In this document: positions 1-8,335 of the stretch, one piece after another
How the letters are laid out: every line of letters begins with the position of its first letter
Numbering within the stretch: the stretch's first letter is position 1
NCBI GenBank assembly: GCA_031430645.1
Contig: JANPBY010000004.1
Coordinates: 6,699-70,698 of the forward strand
Length of the DNA: 64,000 nt
Source: JANPBY01 sp031430645
GTDB lineage: Bacteria > Actinomycetota > Actinomycetes > DATJPE01
Direction: 5' to 3'
Program-made: the position numbers and the translations under genes
The notes under the pieces: model-generated
What the model saw: the letters and a program-made list of their open reading frames with translations, nothing else
Told to the model about the DNA's origin: nothing
Database searches by the model: none

Positions 1-107
1 ACCCGTACGTCTCCGGTGAAGGGGAACCACGGGTCGTCGAGCAGCTCTGCGGGGACCGGCGGCCGTACGGCTCCGTGCGCGGTCAGCACCACCCGCTCGT
101 CGGTCAT
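1..107 (-). CDS. Hypothetical protein, N-terminal 35 residues only
   Basis: The ATG at 107 overlaps the TGA of the radical SAM gene (ATGA overlap), so it is probably translationally coupled to it. Only the first 35 codons are in the window; they begin MTDERVVLTAHGAVRPP and contain a PWFPF motif. In many actinobacteria the gene after this radical SAM protein is the TIGR03936/DUF2344 partner, but this N-terminus does not look like that family as I remember it. I do not recognise the product. Confidence 0.55.
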   Translation of the reverse strand, partial: MTDERVVLTAHGAVRPPVPAELLDDPWFPFTGDVR

Positions 108-2089
108 GCGCTCTGCGGTGATGGGGCCAGCGCCACCTCGAGGGCGGGCGAGGGCACCACCGTCAATGGAAGCAACGTGATGCCGGTGGGGCCGACCTGG
201 ATGTCGGTGCCCATCTGGGGGCACACACCGCAGTCGAAGCACGGGGTCCAGCGACAGTCGTCGACCTCAACCTCTGACAGCGCATCCTGCCAGTCCTCCC
301 AGAGCCACTCTTTGTCCAGGCCGGAGTCGAGGTGGTCCCAAGGAAGCACCTCGGACTGCTCGCGCTCCCGGGTGGTGAACCACGCGACGTCGACGCCGGT
401 GTCTGCTAAACCTCGATCAGCGGCGGCCATCCAGGCATCGAAGGAGAAGTGCTCGCTCCAGCCGTCGAAGCGCGCACCCTGCTCCCAGACTCCTCGGATG
501 ACAGCGCCGATCCGTCGGTCGCCGCGTGACAGAAGTCCCTCGACAGTGCCGGGCTTGCCGTCGTGGTAGCGAACGCCGATCGCACGGGCGAACTGCTTGT
601 CCGCCCGGATCGCCTCACGGAGCTTGGCCAGCCGGGCGTCGGTGGTCTCGTGATCGAGCTGAGCGGCCCACTGAAACGGCGTGTGCGGCTTAGGCACGAA
701 GCCACCGATCGAGACGGTGCAACGGATATCGCGGCTACCACTGGCCTCGCGGCCGGCGCGGATGACGTTCTTCGCCATCTCGGCGATCTGCAGGACGTCC
801 TCGTCTGTCTCGGTGGGGAGACCGCACATGAAGTACAGCTTCACCTGACGCCACCCGGCGGCGTACGCCGTGGTGACGGTGCGGATTAGGTCTTCCTCAC
901 TGACCATCTTGTTGATGACGCGACGCAGGCGCTCGGATCCGCCTTCCGGCGCGAAGGTCAGGCCGGAGCGGCGGCCGTTGCGCGAGAGCTCGTTGGCGAG
1001 GTCGACGTTGAACGCATCGACCCGGGTGCTGGGCAGCGACAGGCTCGTGTTGGTGCCCTCGTAGCGGTCGGCGAGGCCCTTGGCGACCTGGCCGATCTCG
1101 GAGTGGTCGGCGCTGGAGAGGCTGAGCAGGCCGACCTCCTCGTAGCCGGACGCGGCGAGCCCGCGCTCAACCATCTCGCCGATGCCGGTGATAGAGCGCT
1201 CGCGAACCGGGCGGGTGATCATGCCGGCCTGGCAGAACCGGCAGCCGCGCGTGCAACCGCGGAAGATCTCGACGCTCATCCGCTCGTGGACGGTTTCGGC
1301 CAGCGGGACGAGCGGCTGCTTGGGATAGGGCCACTGGTCGAGGTCCATCACCGTGTGCTTGGCGACCCGCCACGGGACACCCGGCCGGTTGGGAGCCACT
1401 CGACGGATCCGGCCGTCGGGCAAGTAGTCGACGTCATAGAACTGGGGGACATAGACCCCCCCGGTCCGGGCCAGCCGCAGCAACAGTTCCTCGCGCCCGC
1501 CGGGACGCCCTTCGCTCTTCCAGGCTGCCGTCACGTCGGAGATCTCGAGCACCGCCTGCTCGCCATCACCGAGCACGGCTGCGTCGATGAACTCCGCGAT
1601 TGGCTCCGGGTTGAAGGCTGAGTGACCCCCGGCAATCACGACGGGGTGGTCCACTGTGCGGTCGGTGGCGCGCAGCGGGATGCCCGCGAGGTCGAGCGCC
1701 GTGAGCATGTTCGTGTAGCCGAGCTCAGTGGAGAAGCTGATGCCGAACAGATCGAAGTCACCGACTGGACGGTGCCCGTCGACGGTGAACTGCGGCACCT
1801 GGTGCTCACGCATCAGGGCTTCGAGGTCGGGCCAGACGGCGTACGTGCGCTCCGCGAGAGTGTCGGGGCGCTCGTTGAGCACTTCGTACAAGATCATGAC
1901 GCCCTGGTTGGGCAGCCCGACCTCATAGGCATCGGGATACATCAGCGTCCACCGGACCATGGCGTCGCCATCGCCCCAGGGCTTCACTTGGGCGTTCAGC
2001 TCACCGCCGACGTACTGAATCGGCTTGGTCACCAGCGGCAACAGCGCCTCGAGGCGCGCGAACACCGAGTCACCCGACCGCTCAACCAT
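104..2089 (-). CDS. TIGR03960-type B12-binding domain / radical SAM protein
   Basis: About 661 residues. The N-terminal third is a cobalamin-binding-like domain (motif VMILYEVLNERPDTLAERTY). The radical SAM core follows, with the 4Fe-4S ligand cluster CTRGCRFC and then QAGMITRPVRERS, typical of TIGR03960. A second Cys-rich stretch near the C-terminus (CRWTPCFDCGVCPQMG) could bind another cluster. The substrate is not established; relatives are usually linked to ribosome or RNA modification and sit near ribonuclease E/G. I chose the ATG at 2089 because the family begins close to its VERSGDSVFARLE segment; an in-frame ATG at 2125 would add 12 residues. The gene is coupled to the partial gene downstream. 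Confidence 0.9.
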   Translation of the reverse strand: MVERSGDSVFARLEALLPLVTKPIQYVGGELNAQVKPWGDGDAMVRWTLMYPDAYEVGLPNQGVMILYEVLNERPDTLAERTYAVWPDLEALMREHQVPQFTVDGHRPVGDFDLFGISFSTELGYTNMLTALDLAGIPLRATDRTVDHPVVIAGGHSAFNPEPIAEFIDAAVLGDGEQAVLEISDVTAAWKSEGRPGGREELLLRLARTGGVYVPQFYDVDYLPDGRIRRVAPNRPGVPWRVAKHTVMDLDQWPYPKQPLVPLAETVHERMSVEIFRGCTRGCRFCQAGMITRPVRERSITGIGEMVERGLAASGYEEVGLLSLSSADHSEIGQVAKGLADRYEGTNTSLSLPSTRVDAFNVDLANELSRNGRRSGLTFAPEGGSERLRRVINKMVSEEDLIRTVTTAYAAGWRQVKLYFMCGLPTETDEDVLQIAEMAKNVIRAGREASGSRDIRCTVSIGGFVPKPHTPFQWAAQLDHETTDARLAKLREAIRADKQFARAIGVRYHDGKPGTVEGLLSRGDRRIGAVIRGVWEQGARFDGWSEHFSFDAWMAAADRGLADTGVDVAWFTTREREQSEVLPWDHLDSGLDKEWLWEDWQDALSEVEVDDCRWTPCFDCGVCPQMGTDIQVGPTGITLLPLTVVPSPALEVALAPSPQSA

Positions 2090-2130
2090 GCGGGCAACCC
2101 TACGCGTCGTCCCCCACGCCGCCACTCTTC

Positions 2131-2190
2131 GTTGATCTTGAGAGATGTACGGGCGACACGCACGCGCATCGCGCTTCTCTCAAGATCAAC
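2131..2190. repeat. Hairpin element A, copy 1 (15-bp arms, 30-nt loop)
   Basis: Perfect inverted repeat: GTTGATCTTGAGAGA at 2131-2145 and its complement at 2176-2190, separated by exactly 30 nt. It lies between the divergent starts of the radical SAM gene and the AbiEi/DUF559-type gene. Element 3240-3299 shares 14 of 15 arm bases and has the same loop length. There is no U-tract, so it is not an obvious intrinsic terminator. Confidence 0.9.
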
Positions 2191-2279
2191 CTGGTTGCGG
2201 TTCATCAACAGGGGCCGGACTATCCACAAGACCAGCCGGGAGACTCGGCGGCCCAGCCGCAGCGCCGCACTGTGGACGC

Positions 2280-3226
2280 ATGGCCGGTCCACCGGAAGCC
2301 GCAGCGCACGCGCTTGCGTCTAGGCAACTCGGCCTGATCACGGCCAAGCAGCTGGCGCGGCTCGGGCTAAGCCGGGGCCGGCTCGCTCATCGGCTCACCA
2401 CCGGCGCCACACGATCCGTCCTCCCGGGTGTCTACCTCTTCGATGCCTGGTTACACGCCGAGACTTGGGACGGTCTGCCCTTGGATACCCGGGTGCGGGC
2501 AACGGTCCTGTTCCACGGGCCGCAGGCTGTGCTCTGCCTCGACGCGGCGGCTCGGCTCCTGGGGATCGGCGGAGTGGGCTTGGACTGCGGCGTCATTCAT
2601 GTCCAGCTGCCACCCGGCACGGAGCGTCATCAAGTGTGGCGGGCGTGATGATCCACACCCGACTGCTCGCCGCTGATGAAGTCATGATCGTCAACGGGAT
2701 CCCCGTCACGACACCACAGCGCACCGTCCTCGACCTTGTGCTCAGTTCAGACCGACTGCGCGCCGTCTCCATCCTGGACTCCGCGCTCAATGGCAAACTG
2801 ATCGACCCGGCGGACATTCCGGACATGAGGCGGAGGGGGTGGCGGCGGCGGGGCGCGGCCATCGCCCGGGGGTGGTGGGACCTCGCCGACGGCCGAGCCC
2901 AATCACCCCTCGAGACCGACGTACGGCTGATCGCGACTGACGCTGACATGCCCCCTGACGAACTCCAGTACCCCGTGCGAGATTCATGGGGGACGCTACT
3001 CGGGTACGGCGATCTCGCGTGGCTACGGCCGGGTCGCCGCACGCTCATTGCCGAAGCCGACGGCAAAGAGCCCCACAGTCGGCCGCAGGCGCTGTTCCGG
3101 GACCGCCACCGGGCCAATGACTTCATCACCACCGGAGACGTGGACATCGTCCGGTTCACTGCTGCCGACACCTATCGCAAGGCGTACATCGTCAGCCAAC
3201 TCAGGCGGCTCCTAGGCCGCGAGTAA
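2280..3226 (+). pseudogene. AbiEi-type antitoxin-domain / DUF559 (Vsr-like) protein, frameshifted
   Basis: Reading from the ATG at 2280 gives an AbiEi-like winged-helix N-terminus (LASRQLGLITAKQLARLG) followed by a VLPGVYL segment, and stops at 2648 after ERHQVWRA. The matching continuation is in another frame: it enters with AGVMIHTRLL, has the family's TTPQRTVLDL segment near residue 140, and ends with a DUF559 nuclease-like region (ADGKEPHS, RDRHRANDF, VDIVRFT) at 3226. Restoring one missing base near 2630-2636 would join the two halves into one protein of about 315 residues. It could be a true pseudogene or a sequencing/assembly error. Such proteins are common solitary accessory genes in actinobacteria. 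Hairpin elements A lie on both sides. Confidence 0.75.
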
Positions 3227-3239
3227 GCCCAAAATAGTC

Positions 3240-3299
3240 GCTGATCTTGAGAGAAGCACGCGCGGTACGGCGCGGCATTGTGCATCTCTCAAGATCAGC
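3240..3299. repeat. Hairpin element A, copy 2 (15-bp arms, 30-nt loop)
   Basis: GCTGATCTTGAGAGA at 3240-3254 pairs perfectly with 3285-3299 across a 30-nt loop. It starts 13 nt after the stop of the AbiEi/DUF559-type gene and lies 43 nt from the convergent rodA stop. Relative to copy 1, position 2 of the arm changes T to C and its partner changes A to G, so pairing is kept. Loop sequences are unrelated or only weakly similar. Confidence 0.9.
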
Positions 3300-3315
3300 G
3301 GGACGTCGGGGCTAA

Positions 3316-3342
3316 GGCGGGGCGAGGCGGGGCGGGGCGGGG
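3316..3342. repeat. Tandem GGCGG pentamer, G-rich tract
   Basis: Five copies of a GGCGG unit (one with a terminal A) plus GG run directly up to the rodA stop codon. The + strand has four runs of four G, so a G-quadruplex is conceivable there. Function is unknown; the tract may be simple slippage. Confidence 0.6.
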
Positions 3343-4533
3343 TCAGGCGTAGCGGCGCATGTGGACGTTCAACAACAGACCTACGGCCATGAGGGAGGCA
3401 AACATCGACGTCCCGCCGTAGGAAACGAAGGGCAACGGCACGCCCGTCATTGGCATGATGCCGAGAGTCATCCCGATGTTCTCGAATATCTGGAACGTGA
3501 ACCAGCAGACGATCCCGGTCGCTACGAGCCGGCCGAACATGTCGTCGGATCGCATCGCGATCCGGCAGGCCCGCCACAACACGATGCCGAGCAGCACGAT
3601 GATGCCGACCGCTCCGACAAAACCGAGCTCCTCCCCTGCCACCGTGAAGATGAAGTCGGTCTGCTGCTCAGGGATGAACTTCCCGTTCGTCTGGGTGCCC
3701 TGGAAGAGGCCCGACCCAGTGAAGCCTCCGGAACCGATCGCGATCCGGGCCTGCTTGAGCTGGTAGCCGGCGCCGCCTGGGTCGAACTCGGGGTTGGTGA
3801 AGGCAGCGAAGCGGTTGATCTGGTAGCTCGACAGGACTCCGGCCTGAATCGCGAGCCCTGCTCCCAACGCCCCGAGGGCGACCAGCCCGGCGATCCATGG
3901 AGCTGGAGTTCCAGCCACCGCAAGGATCCCCAGCACGAGGAAACCGATGATGATCGTCGTACCGAGGTCGGGCTGCAGCATGATCAACGCGATGGGCACG
4001 GCCGCCACGAGCAGGGCCAATCCCACATCGACCATGCGCGGCTGGTCCTCCGCATCGCGCTTCTCGGACAAGATCATCGCCAGGCCGACACACAGCGCGA
4101 CTTTGGCGAACTCCGAGGGCTGCACCGAGAAGCCGCCCGGCAAGACGATCCAGGAGTGCGAGCCGTTGACAGTGCTCCCAAGCGGCGAGAGCACGACAAT
4201 GAGCCCGATCACCGAGGCGATGTAGACAAACGGCGCATAGGCCCGCAGCATCCGGTAGTCGAAGAGCGCGATCGCGGCCGCGAGCACCAGCCCAATCGAG
4301 ATGTTGAGCACGTTGCGCTTGAGGTAGGTCATCGGGTCGACGCCGGCATCGAGCAACCGTCCGCGGGTCGCGGAGTAGACGAGCAGCGTGCCGAGCGAGC
4401 ACAGGGCGAGCACAGCGAGCACGAGGACCCAGTCGAGTCGACGGAGTACTGACTCGCGATCGGCCGCACGCGAGGCGAAGCCTCGTCGCCTGGACTGCTC
4501 GCCGAAGTTCGGGACCGGATAGCCGTAGGTCAT
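3343..4533 (-). CDS. rodA: Rod-shape SEDS peptidoglycan polymerase RodA
   Basis: About 396 residues with ten predicted membrane spans. It has the FtsW/RodA/SpoVE signatures: the Q-P-D-L-G-T segment (MLQPDLGTTIIIGFLVLG) and a C-terminal PFVSYGGTSM. The family polymerises lipid II into glycan strands during cell elongation, working with a class B PBP. The ATG at 4533 overlaps the mrdA stop (ATGA), so RodA and its PBP2 partner are translationally coupled; an upstream in-frame ATG at 4554 is less likely. It is the last gene of the mreB-mreC-mreD-mrdA-rodA operon. Confidence 0.95.
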   Translation of the reverse strand: MTYGYPVPNFGEQSRRRGFASRAADRESVLRRLDWVLVLAVLALCSLGTLLVYSATRGRLLDAGVDPMTYLKRNVLNISIGLVLAAAIALFDYRMLRAYAPFVYIASVIGLIVVLSPLGSTVNGSHSWIVLPGGFSVQPSEFAKVALCVGLAMILSEKRDAEDQPRMVDVGLALLVAAVPIALIMLQPDLGTTIIIGFLVLGILAVAGTPAPWIAGLVALGALGAGLAIQAGVLSSYQINRFAAFTNPEFDPGGAGYQLKQARIAIGSGGFTGSGLFQGTQTNGKFIPEQQTDFIFTVAGEELGFVGAVGIIVLLGIVLWRACRIAMRSDDMFGRLVATGIVCWFTFQIFENIGMTLGIMPMTGVPLPFVSYGGTSMFASLMAVGLLLNVHMRRYA

Positions 4534-6731
4534 AAGCCACCACCCCTGCGCCAACCAGCGGCTGCAGCAGCTGAAGTGGAGGAAGCAGACGGGTCGGGCG
4601 CCGGAGTCGACGGGGTGGCCGGCGCGCTGGGCTGGAGCACCACACCGTCTGAGCCGATCTTGGGCAGCCTCTTCGGCGGTTTGCCATTGGGAAGTACGGC
4701 TTTCGCGAGATCGAGCTTGTTGCCCGAAATGCCATACAACGCCTCGTAGATCGTCCGAACTCCGGGGCCAGAGGTACCTGACCCCGTACCGCCCTGACTG
4801 ACCATCATCACGATGGCGTACTGGGGGTCGTCATACGGCGCGAACGAGGCGAACCACGACGTGTCGTCCTTGCCGAAGACCTGTCCCGAACCAGTCTTTG
4901 CCGCCACCTTGATGGGGAAGGTCGATCCGAAGACCCCCGCAGCGGTGCCCCCAACCGTCACACCTCGGAGCGCATCCTGAAGGAAGGCGATGGTCGCAGC
5001 ACTCGCGGGCAGTTGGCCCTCCTTGCGGGGCTTGAACTCCTTGACGACCGTGCCGTCCGGCGCGATCACAGCCTTCGCGACCTGTGGGGTCCACAACGTC
5101 CCGCCGTTTGCGATCGCGGCGTAGACGCGGGCCACTTGAAGCGGAGTGACGAGAGTGTCCCCCTGCCCGATCGCGAAGTTGACTGCGTCGCCCCCGCGGT
5201 ACTGCCAACCATCGATGCAGTTCTCCGCCGCGATGGCCTTCAACGTCGCGGCTCGAGCCCGATCCTTCTCCTCCGGATAGCCCGTCTTCCCTCGCTCGCA
5301 CCACGCGTCCTTGAGCTCGTCATACGTCGCCTGCCGGTCGGCGCGCGAGACGATCGCCCCTGCTGTCTCCGACGGCAGGTCGATCCCCGTCTTGGCGCCG
5401 TACCCAAACCCGCGCGCGGTGTTGACGAAATATTCGTTGGTCTTGCCCTTGGGGTCGTTTCCCCCGTCGCGCAACCAGCTCTCGTACCCCAGCTTGTAGA
5501 ACACGGTGTTGCAGGAGACCGCGAGCGCCCGCTTCAGCGAGATGTCGCCGTAGGCACCGGTCTCGAAGTTCTTCTTGCTCACGTTTCCGACCTGGTAGGT
5601 CGAAGGACAGGGGTAGGTGCCGTTCAGGTTGTAGCCGGCCTTAGCGGCAGCAGCGGTGGACACCACTTTGAAGGTGGAGGCGGGAGCGAAGCCCGCACTC
5701 ATGGCACGCGAGATCAGCGGAGTGTTGGCCTTCTTGCTTGTCAGTCGGTCGTACTGCTTCTGCGAGATCCCACCCACCCAGACTCCGGGGTCATAGCTCG
5801 GGTACGACGCCATCGCGACGATCCGACCGGTCTTGACATCCATGACCACGACGGCGCCGGAGTCCGCCTTGTAGGAGTCACCCTTGTAGGTCTCACCTGC
5901 GCGGGCCGCCTTGATGCGATCAACCAGGGCCTTCTCAGCAATGGCCTGAACCTTGGCGTCGATGCTCGTAACCAGATAGTTGCCGGCGACGGGGTCGGTC
6001 TCGCCCACGGTGCCTGTGACACTGCCATCCCTGTCAACCGCGAGCTGCTTCACCCCTGGCGTGCCGCGAAGGTAGCCGTCATAGACCTGCTCCAGCCCGG
6101 CCTTGCCGATCACGTCGCTCGCCCGAAGCTCAGGGCCGCCCTCGGCTTTGGCGTTCTCGACGTCAGTGTCGAGCACCGGACCGATGTAGCCGAGCATGTG
6201 CGCCGCGTTGGCCTTAGCCGGCGCGGGGTACTCGCGCACTGCTTCGAGGTCGGCGCTGACCCCGGGGTAGTCCTCACGCCGTTCGAGCACGGTCAGGGCG
6301 ACCTCGGTGCTCACATCGCGCGCCACCGGGATCGGCTGGTAGGGCGACCCGTACCAGCACACCCCGGGCTTTGCTCCCTCGGTCCCGCACAGCTGGACCC
6401 GATCGTTGATCTCAGCGAAGTCTGTCTTCAGCAGCCCGGCCAGCCTCGCCACGACAGCATCGCCGTCGTCGTCCTGCTTGCTCAGGGCCGTCCGGTCGAC
6501 GGTCACGACGAGGGTCGTCCTGTTTTGGACCAGGGGGCGACCGCGATCGTCCAGGATCAGCCCGCGTACGGCCGGGGTGATGACCTCGCGTACCCGGTTC
6601 TCGGTCGCGGCCTGTTGATAGGTATCCCCCGCGATCACCTGGAGATACCAGAGCCGGCCGACCAAGGTGGCGAGGAGTGAGAGCACGAGCACCTGTAGCA
6701 CGAGCAGACGCAGGCTGGACCGCTCACTCAC
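4530..6731 (-). CDS. mrdA: Penicillin-binding protein 2 (class B transpeptidase)
   Basis: About 733 residues. One N-terminal membrane span (LRLLVLQVLVLSLLATLVG) is followed by a PBP dimerisation domain and a transpeptidase domain with STFK (acyl-serine), SCN and KTGS motifs in order. It crosslinks peptidoglycan during elongation as the partner of RodA. The C-terminal tail is rich in Pro, Ser and Ala and likely unstructured. I prefer the GTG at 6731 because AGGAG lies about ten bases upstream; an ATG at 6800 would add 23 residues before the membrane span. Overlap with rodA is 4 nt. Confidence 0.94.
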   Translation of the reverse strand: MSERSSLRLLVLQVLVLSLLATLVGRLWYLQVIAGDTYQQAATENRVREVITPAVRGLILDDRGRPLVQNRTTLVVTVDRTALSKQDDDGDAVVARLAGLLKTDFAEINDRVQLCGTEGAKPGVCWYGSPYQPIPVARDVSTEVALTVLERREDYPGVSADLEAVREYPAPAKANAAHMLGYIGPVLDTDVENAKAEGGPELRASDVIGKAGLEQVYDGYLRGTPGVKQLAVDRDGSVTGTVGETDPVAGNYLVTSIDAKVQAIAEKALVDRIKAARAGETYKGDSYKADSGAVVVMDVKTGRIVAMASYPSYDPGVWVGGISQKQYDRLTSKKANTPLISRAMSAGFAPASTFKVVSTAAAAKAGYNLNGTYPCPSTYQVGNVSKKNFETGAYGDISLKRALAVSCNTVFYKLGYESWLRDGGNDPKGKTNEYFVNTARGFGYGAKTGIDLPSETAGAIVSRADRQATYDELKDAWCERGKTGYPEEKDRARAATLKAIAAENCIDGWQYRGGDAVNFAIGQGDTLVTPLQVARVYAAIANGGTLWTPQVAKAVIAPDGTVVKEFKPRKEGQLPASAATIAFLQDALRGVTVGGTAAGVFGSTFPIKVAAKTGSGQVFGKDDTSWFASFAPYDDPQYAIVMMVSQGGTGSGTSGPGVRTIYEALYGISGNKLDLAKAVLPNGKPPKRLPKIGSDGVVLQPSAPATPSTPAPDPSASSTSAAAAAGWRRGGGL

Positions 6732-6862
6732 GAGGGACAGACTCCTGGCTGGGCTCACTGGGCATTGACATCGGACGGACGGTCCGACCGTAGGACGCAC
6801 GGTCAGCCCGTGGGGTTCCTGTTGGCTAGATCACAGCAGGCTCCCAGAACTGGAGCCGCTGT

Positions 6863-7375
6863 TCAGTAGACAGGGGAACGAGGTTCGACCCGCCGACACA
6901 ACCCACCGACCAGCGGCACGACGAACGGAGCGAGAAGCACATCATAAAGCGTCGCGGCGGGCAGGCTGGCGACGACCGCCTCGGCCGTCACCCGCGGATC
7001 ACCGAGCATCAGTCCCAACCCGGCATAAGCCAACAACGTGGCTGGGGCGAGCACAGCAACAATCAGGAGGGGCACGAAAGCGCTGCGTTCAGCCGCGTCC
7101 TGCATGCGCCCGGCCGCCCAACCGGCGAGGCACAGGACAAGGGCCCACCGGCCCAGGGCGCCATCGGCGGGCGGCATGGCATCCAGCAGCAGGCCGCCGA
7201 AAAAGCCAGAGACAGCGCCGCTCGTCGGTCCGGCTGCAAGGGCGAGACCGATGACCACGAGGAGGACCAGATCCGGGGTGGCTCCAGGCAAGGGCAACCT
7301 CGAGAGGACGCTGACCTGCACGATTGCGGCGACGACCAGGAGGACGCCGGCCAGAACCGTGCGGGCGAGCGGCAC
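6863..7375 (-). CDS. mreD: Rod shape-determining membrane protein MreD
   Basis: 170 residues, strongly hydrophobic with about five membrane spans, and the MreD-like motif LPLPGATPDLVLLVVIGLAL near the N-terminus. It starts with GTG two bases after the mreC stop, as usual for mreCD. MreD is an integral-membrane member of the elongasome. Identification rests on hydropathy, motif and operon position between mreC and mrdA. Confidence 0.92.
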   Translation of the reverse strand: MPLARTVLAGVLLVVAAIVQVSVLSRLPLPGATPDLVLLVVIGLALAAGPTSGAVSGFFGGLLLDAMPPADGALGRWALVLCLAGWAAGRMQDAAERSAFVPLLIVAVLAPATLLAYAGLGLMLGDPRVTAEAVVASLPAATLYDVLLAPFVVPLVGGLCRRVEPRSPVY

Positions 7376-7377
7376 GA

Positions 7378-8295
7378 TCAGCTCTTGGCCGGCGACGGAC
7401 TGGGGGAACCCGCTGCGGGGCCGCTGGGCGATGGGCTCGGGGAGGGGGTCGGTTTCGGGGGCAGAACAGAGTCGCGGGGGTCAGTGCGAGGTCCGTCGAC
7501 CACGACGCCCACCAGGTCCAGGGCCGTCACCCTGACGTAGGGGTCAACTTGGGCCACCCGGATCAGGGAGCCTGGCGTGCTCTTGACCGACTCGACGACC
7601 CCGACCGGGACGCCCGGAACGTAGAGCGAGCCATCCCCTCGGGTCACGAGCCGGTCTCCCACGGCCAGCGGCGCTTGTGGATCCAGGAGCTTGAGCTCAA
7701 GTGGCCCCAGGCCCTGACCTGTGAGGATGCCAAGCTCGGAGTTTCCCTCGATCCGCACGCCAACTGAGGACTCAGGATCGACGAGGAGAAGCACCGTGGC
7801 CGTCGAGGCGGTGACCGCTTCGATCCGGCCAACCAAGCCGTCCCCGTTGAGAACTGTCTGGTCGACCTTGAGACCGTCTCGAGTGCCCGCGTCGATCAGG
7901 ACCGTCCAGCCGAAGCCCTGGGCTGCGCCGACGGCGATCACCTGGGCGGGCAGGACTCGATACCGCCCGAGTCCAGCGACGCGGAGGAGGTCGTCGAGCT
8001 GCTGGGCGCGCTGGCGCGTGTAGTCGTCAGTCCGCTGCTGAAGGCGGAGCTCGGCGTTCTCCTGCTCCAGCTGGTCGAGCCTGGCCTGCTCGTCCTCGGT
8101 GAGCCCACCGAAGAAGTTGCCGATCGGTGTGACGACAGAGGAGACGGCGCGCTGAACCGGCCCGAAAACCGAAGCGGTCGCGGAGCGGATCCCACTGACC
8201 GGACCGCCGTCACCTCGCAGATCGAGAGTGATCAGGGTGAAGGACGCGAGCAGCAGTGCCCCCAGGACAAAACTCGTACGCCTGTTATCCCTCAT
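7378..8295 (-). CDS. mreC: Rod shape-determining protein MreC
   Basis: 305 residues: an N-terminal membrane anchor (SFVLGALLLASFTLITLDL), a coiled coil of about 45 residues (LTEDEQARLDQLEQENAELR), then the beta-domain with GDGLVGRIEAV and the ITGQG-like segment LTGQGLGPLELK. The C-terminus is a low-complexity Pro/Ser tail. MreC links MreB filaments to PBP2 in the periplasm-equivalent space. It follows mreB by 36 nt and is nearly fused to mreD. Confidence 0.95.
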   Translation of the reverse strand: MRDNRRTSFVLGALLLASFTLITLDLRGDGGPVSGIRSATASVFGPVQRAVSSVVTPIGNFFGGLTEDEQARLDQLEQENAELRLQQRTDDYTRQRAQQLDDLLRVAGLGRYRVLPAQVIAVGAAQGFGWTVLIDAGTRDGLKVDQTVLNGDGLVGRIEAVTASTATVLLLVDPESSVGVRIEGNSELGILTGQGLGPLELKLLDPQAPLAVGDRLVTRGDGSLYVPGVPVGVVESVKSTPGSLIRVAQVDPYVRVTALDLVGVVVDGPRTDPRDSVLPPKPTPSPSPSPSGPAAGSPSPSPAKS

Positions 8296-8304
8296 CAGCG
8301 GTCT

Positions 8305-8335
8305 CGTCCTGAATCAGGGCGCCGTCCTGAATCAG
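8305..8335. repeat. 13-bp direct repeat at the mreB 3' end
   Basis: CGTCCTGAATCAG occurs at 8305-8317 and again at 8323-8335, 18 nt apart. The second copy covers the mreB stop codon. It looks like a small local duplication in the mreB-mreC spacer; each copy carries a TGA in the mreB frame. Confidence 0.7.

Noticed and set aside
2131..3299. Hairpins A as ordinary intrinsic terminators
   Set aside because: No T-tract follows on either strand, copy 1 lies between divergent starts where terminators are not expected, and arm sequence is conserved beyond what termination needs.
3361..4452. Long + strand frame opposite rodA
   Set aside because: His/Asp/Arg-rich composition with no family motif; an antisense shadow of rodA caused by high GC.
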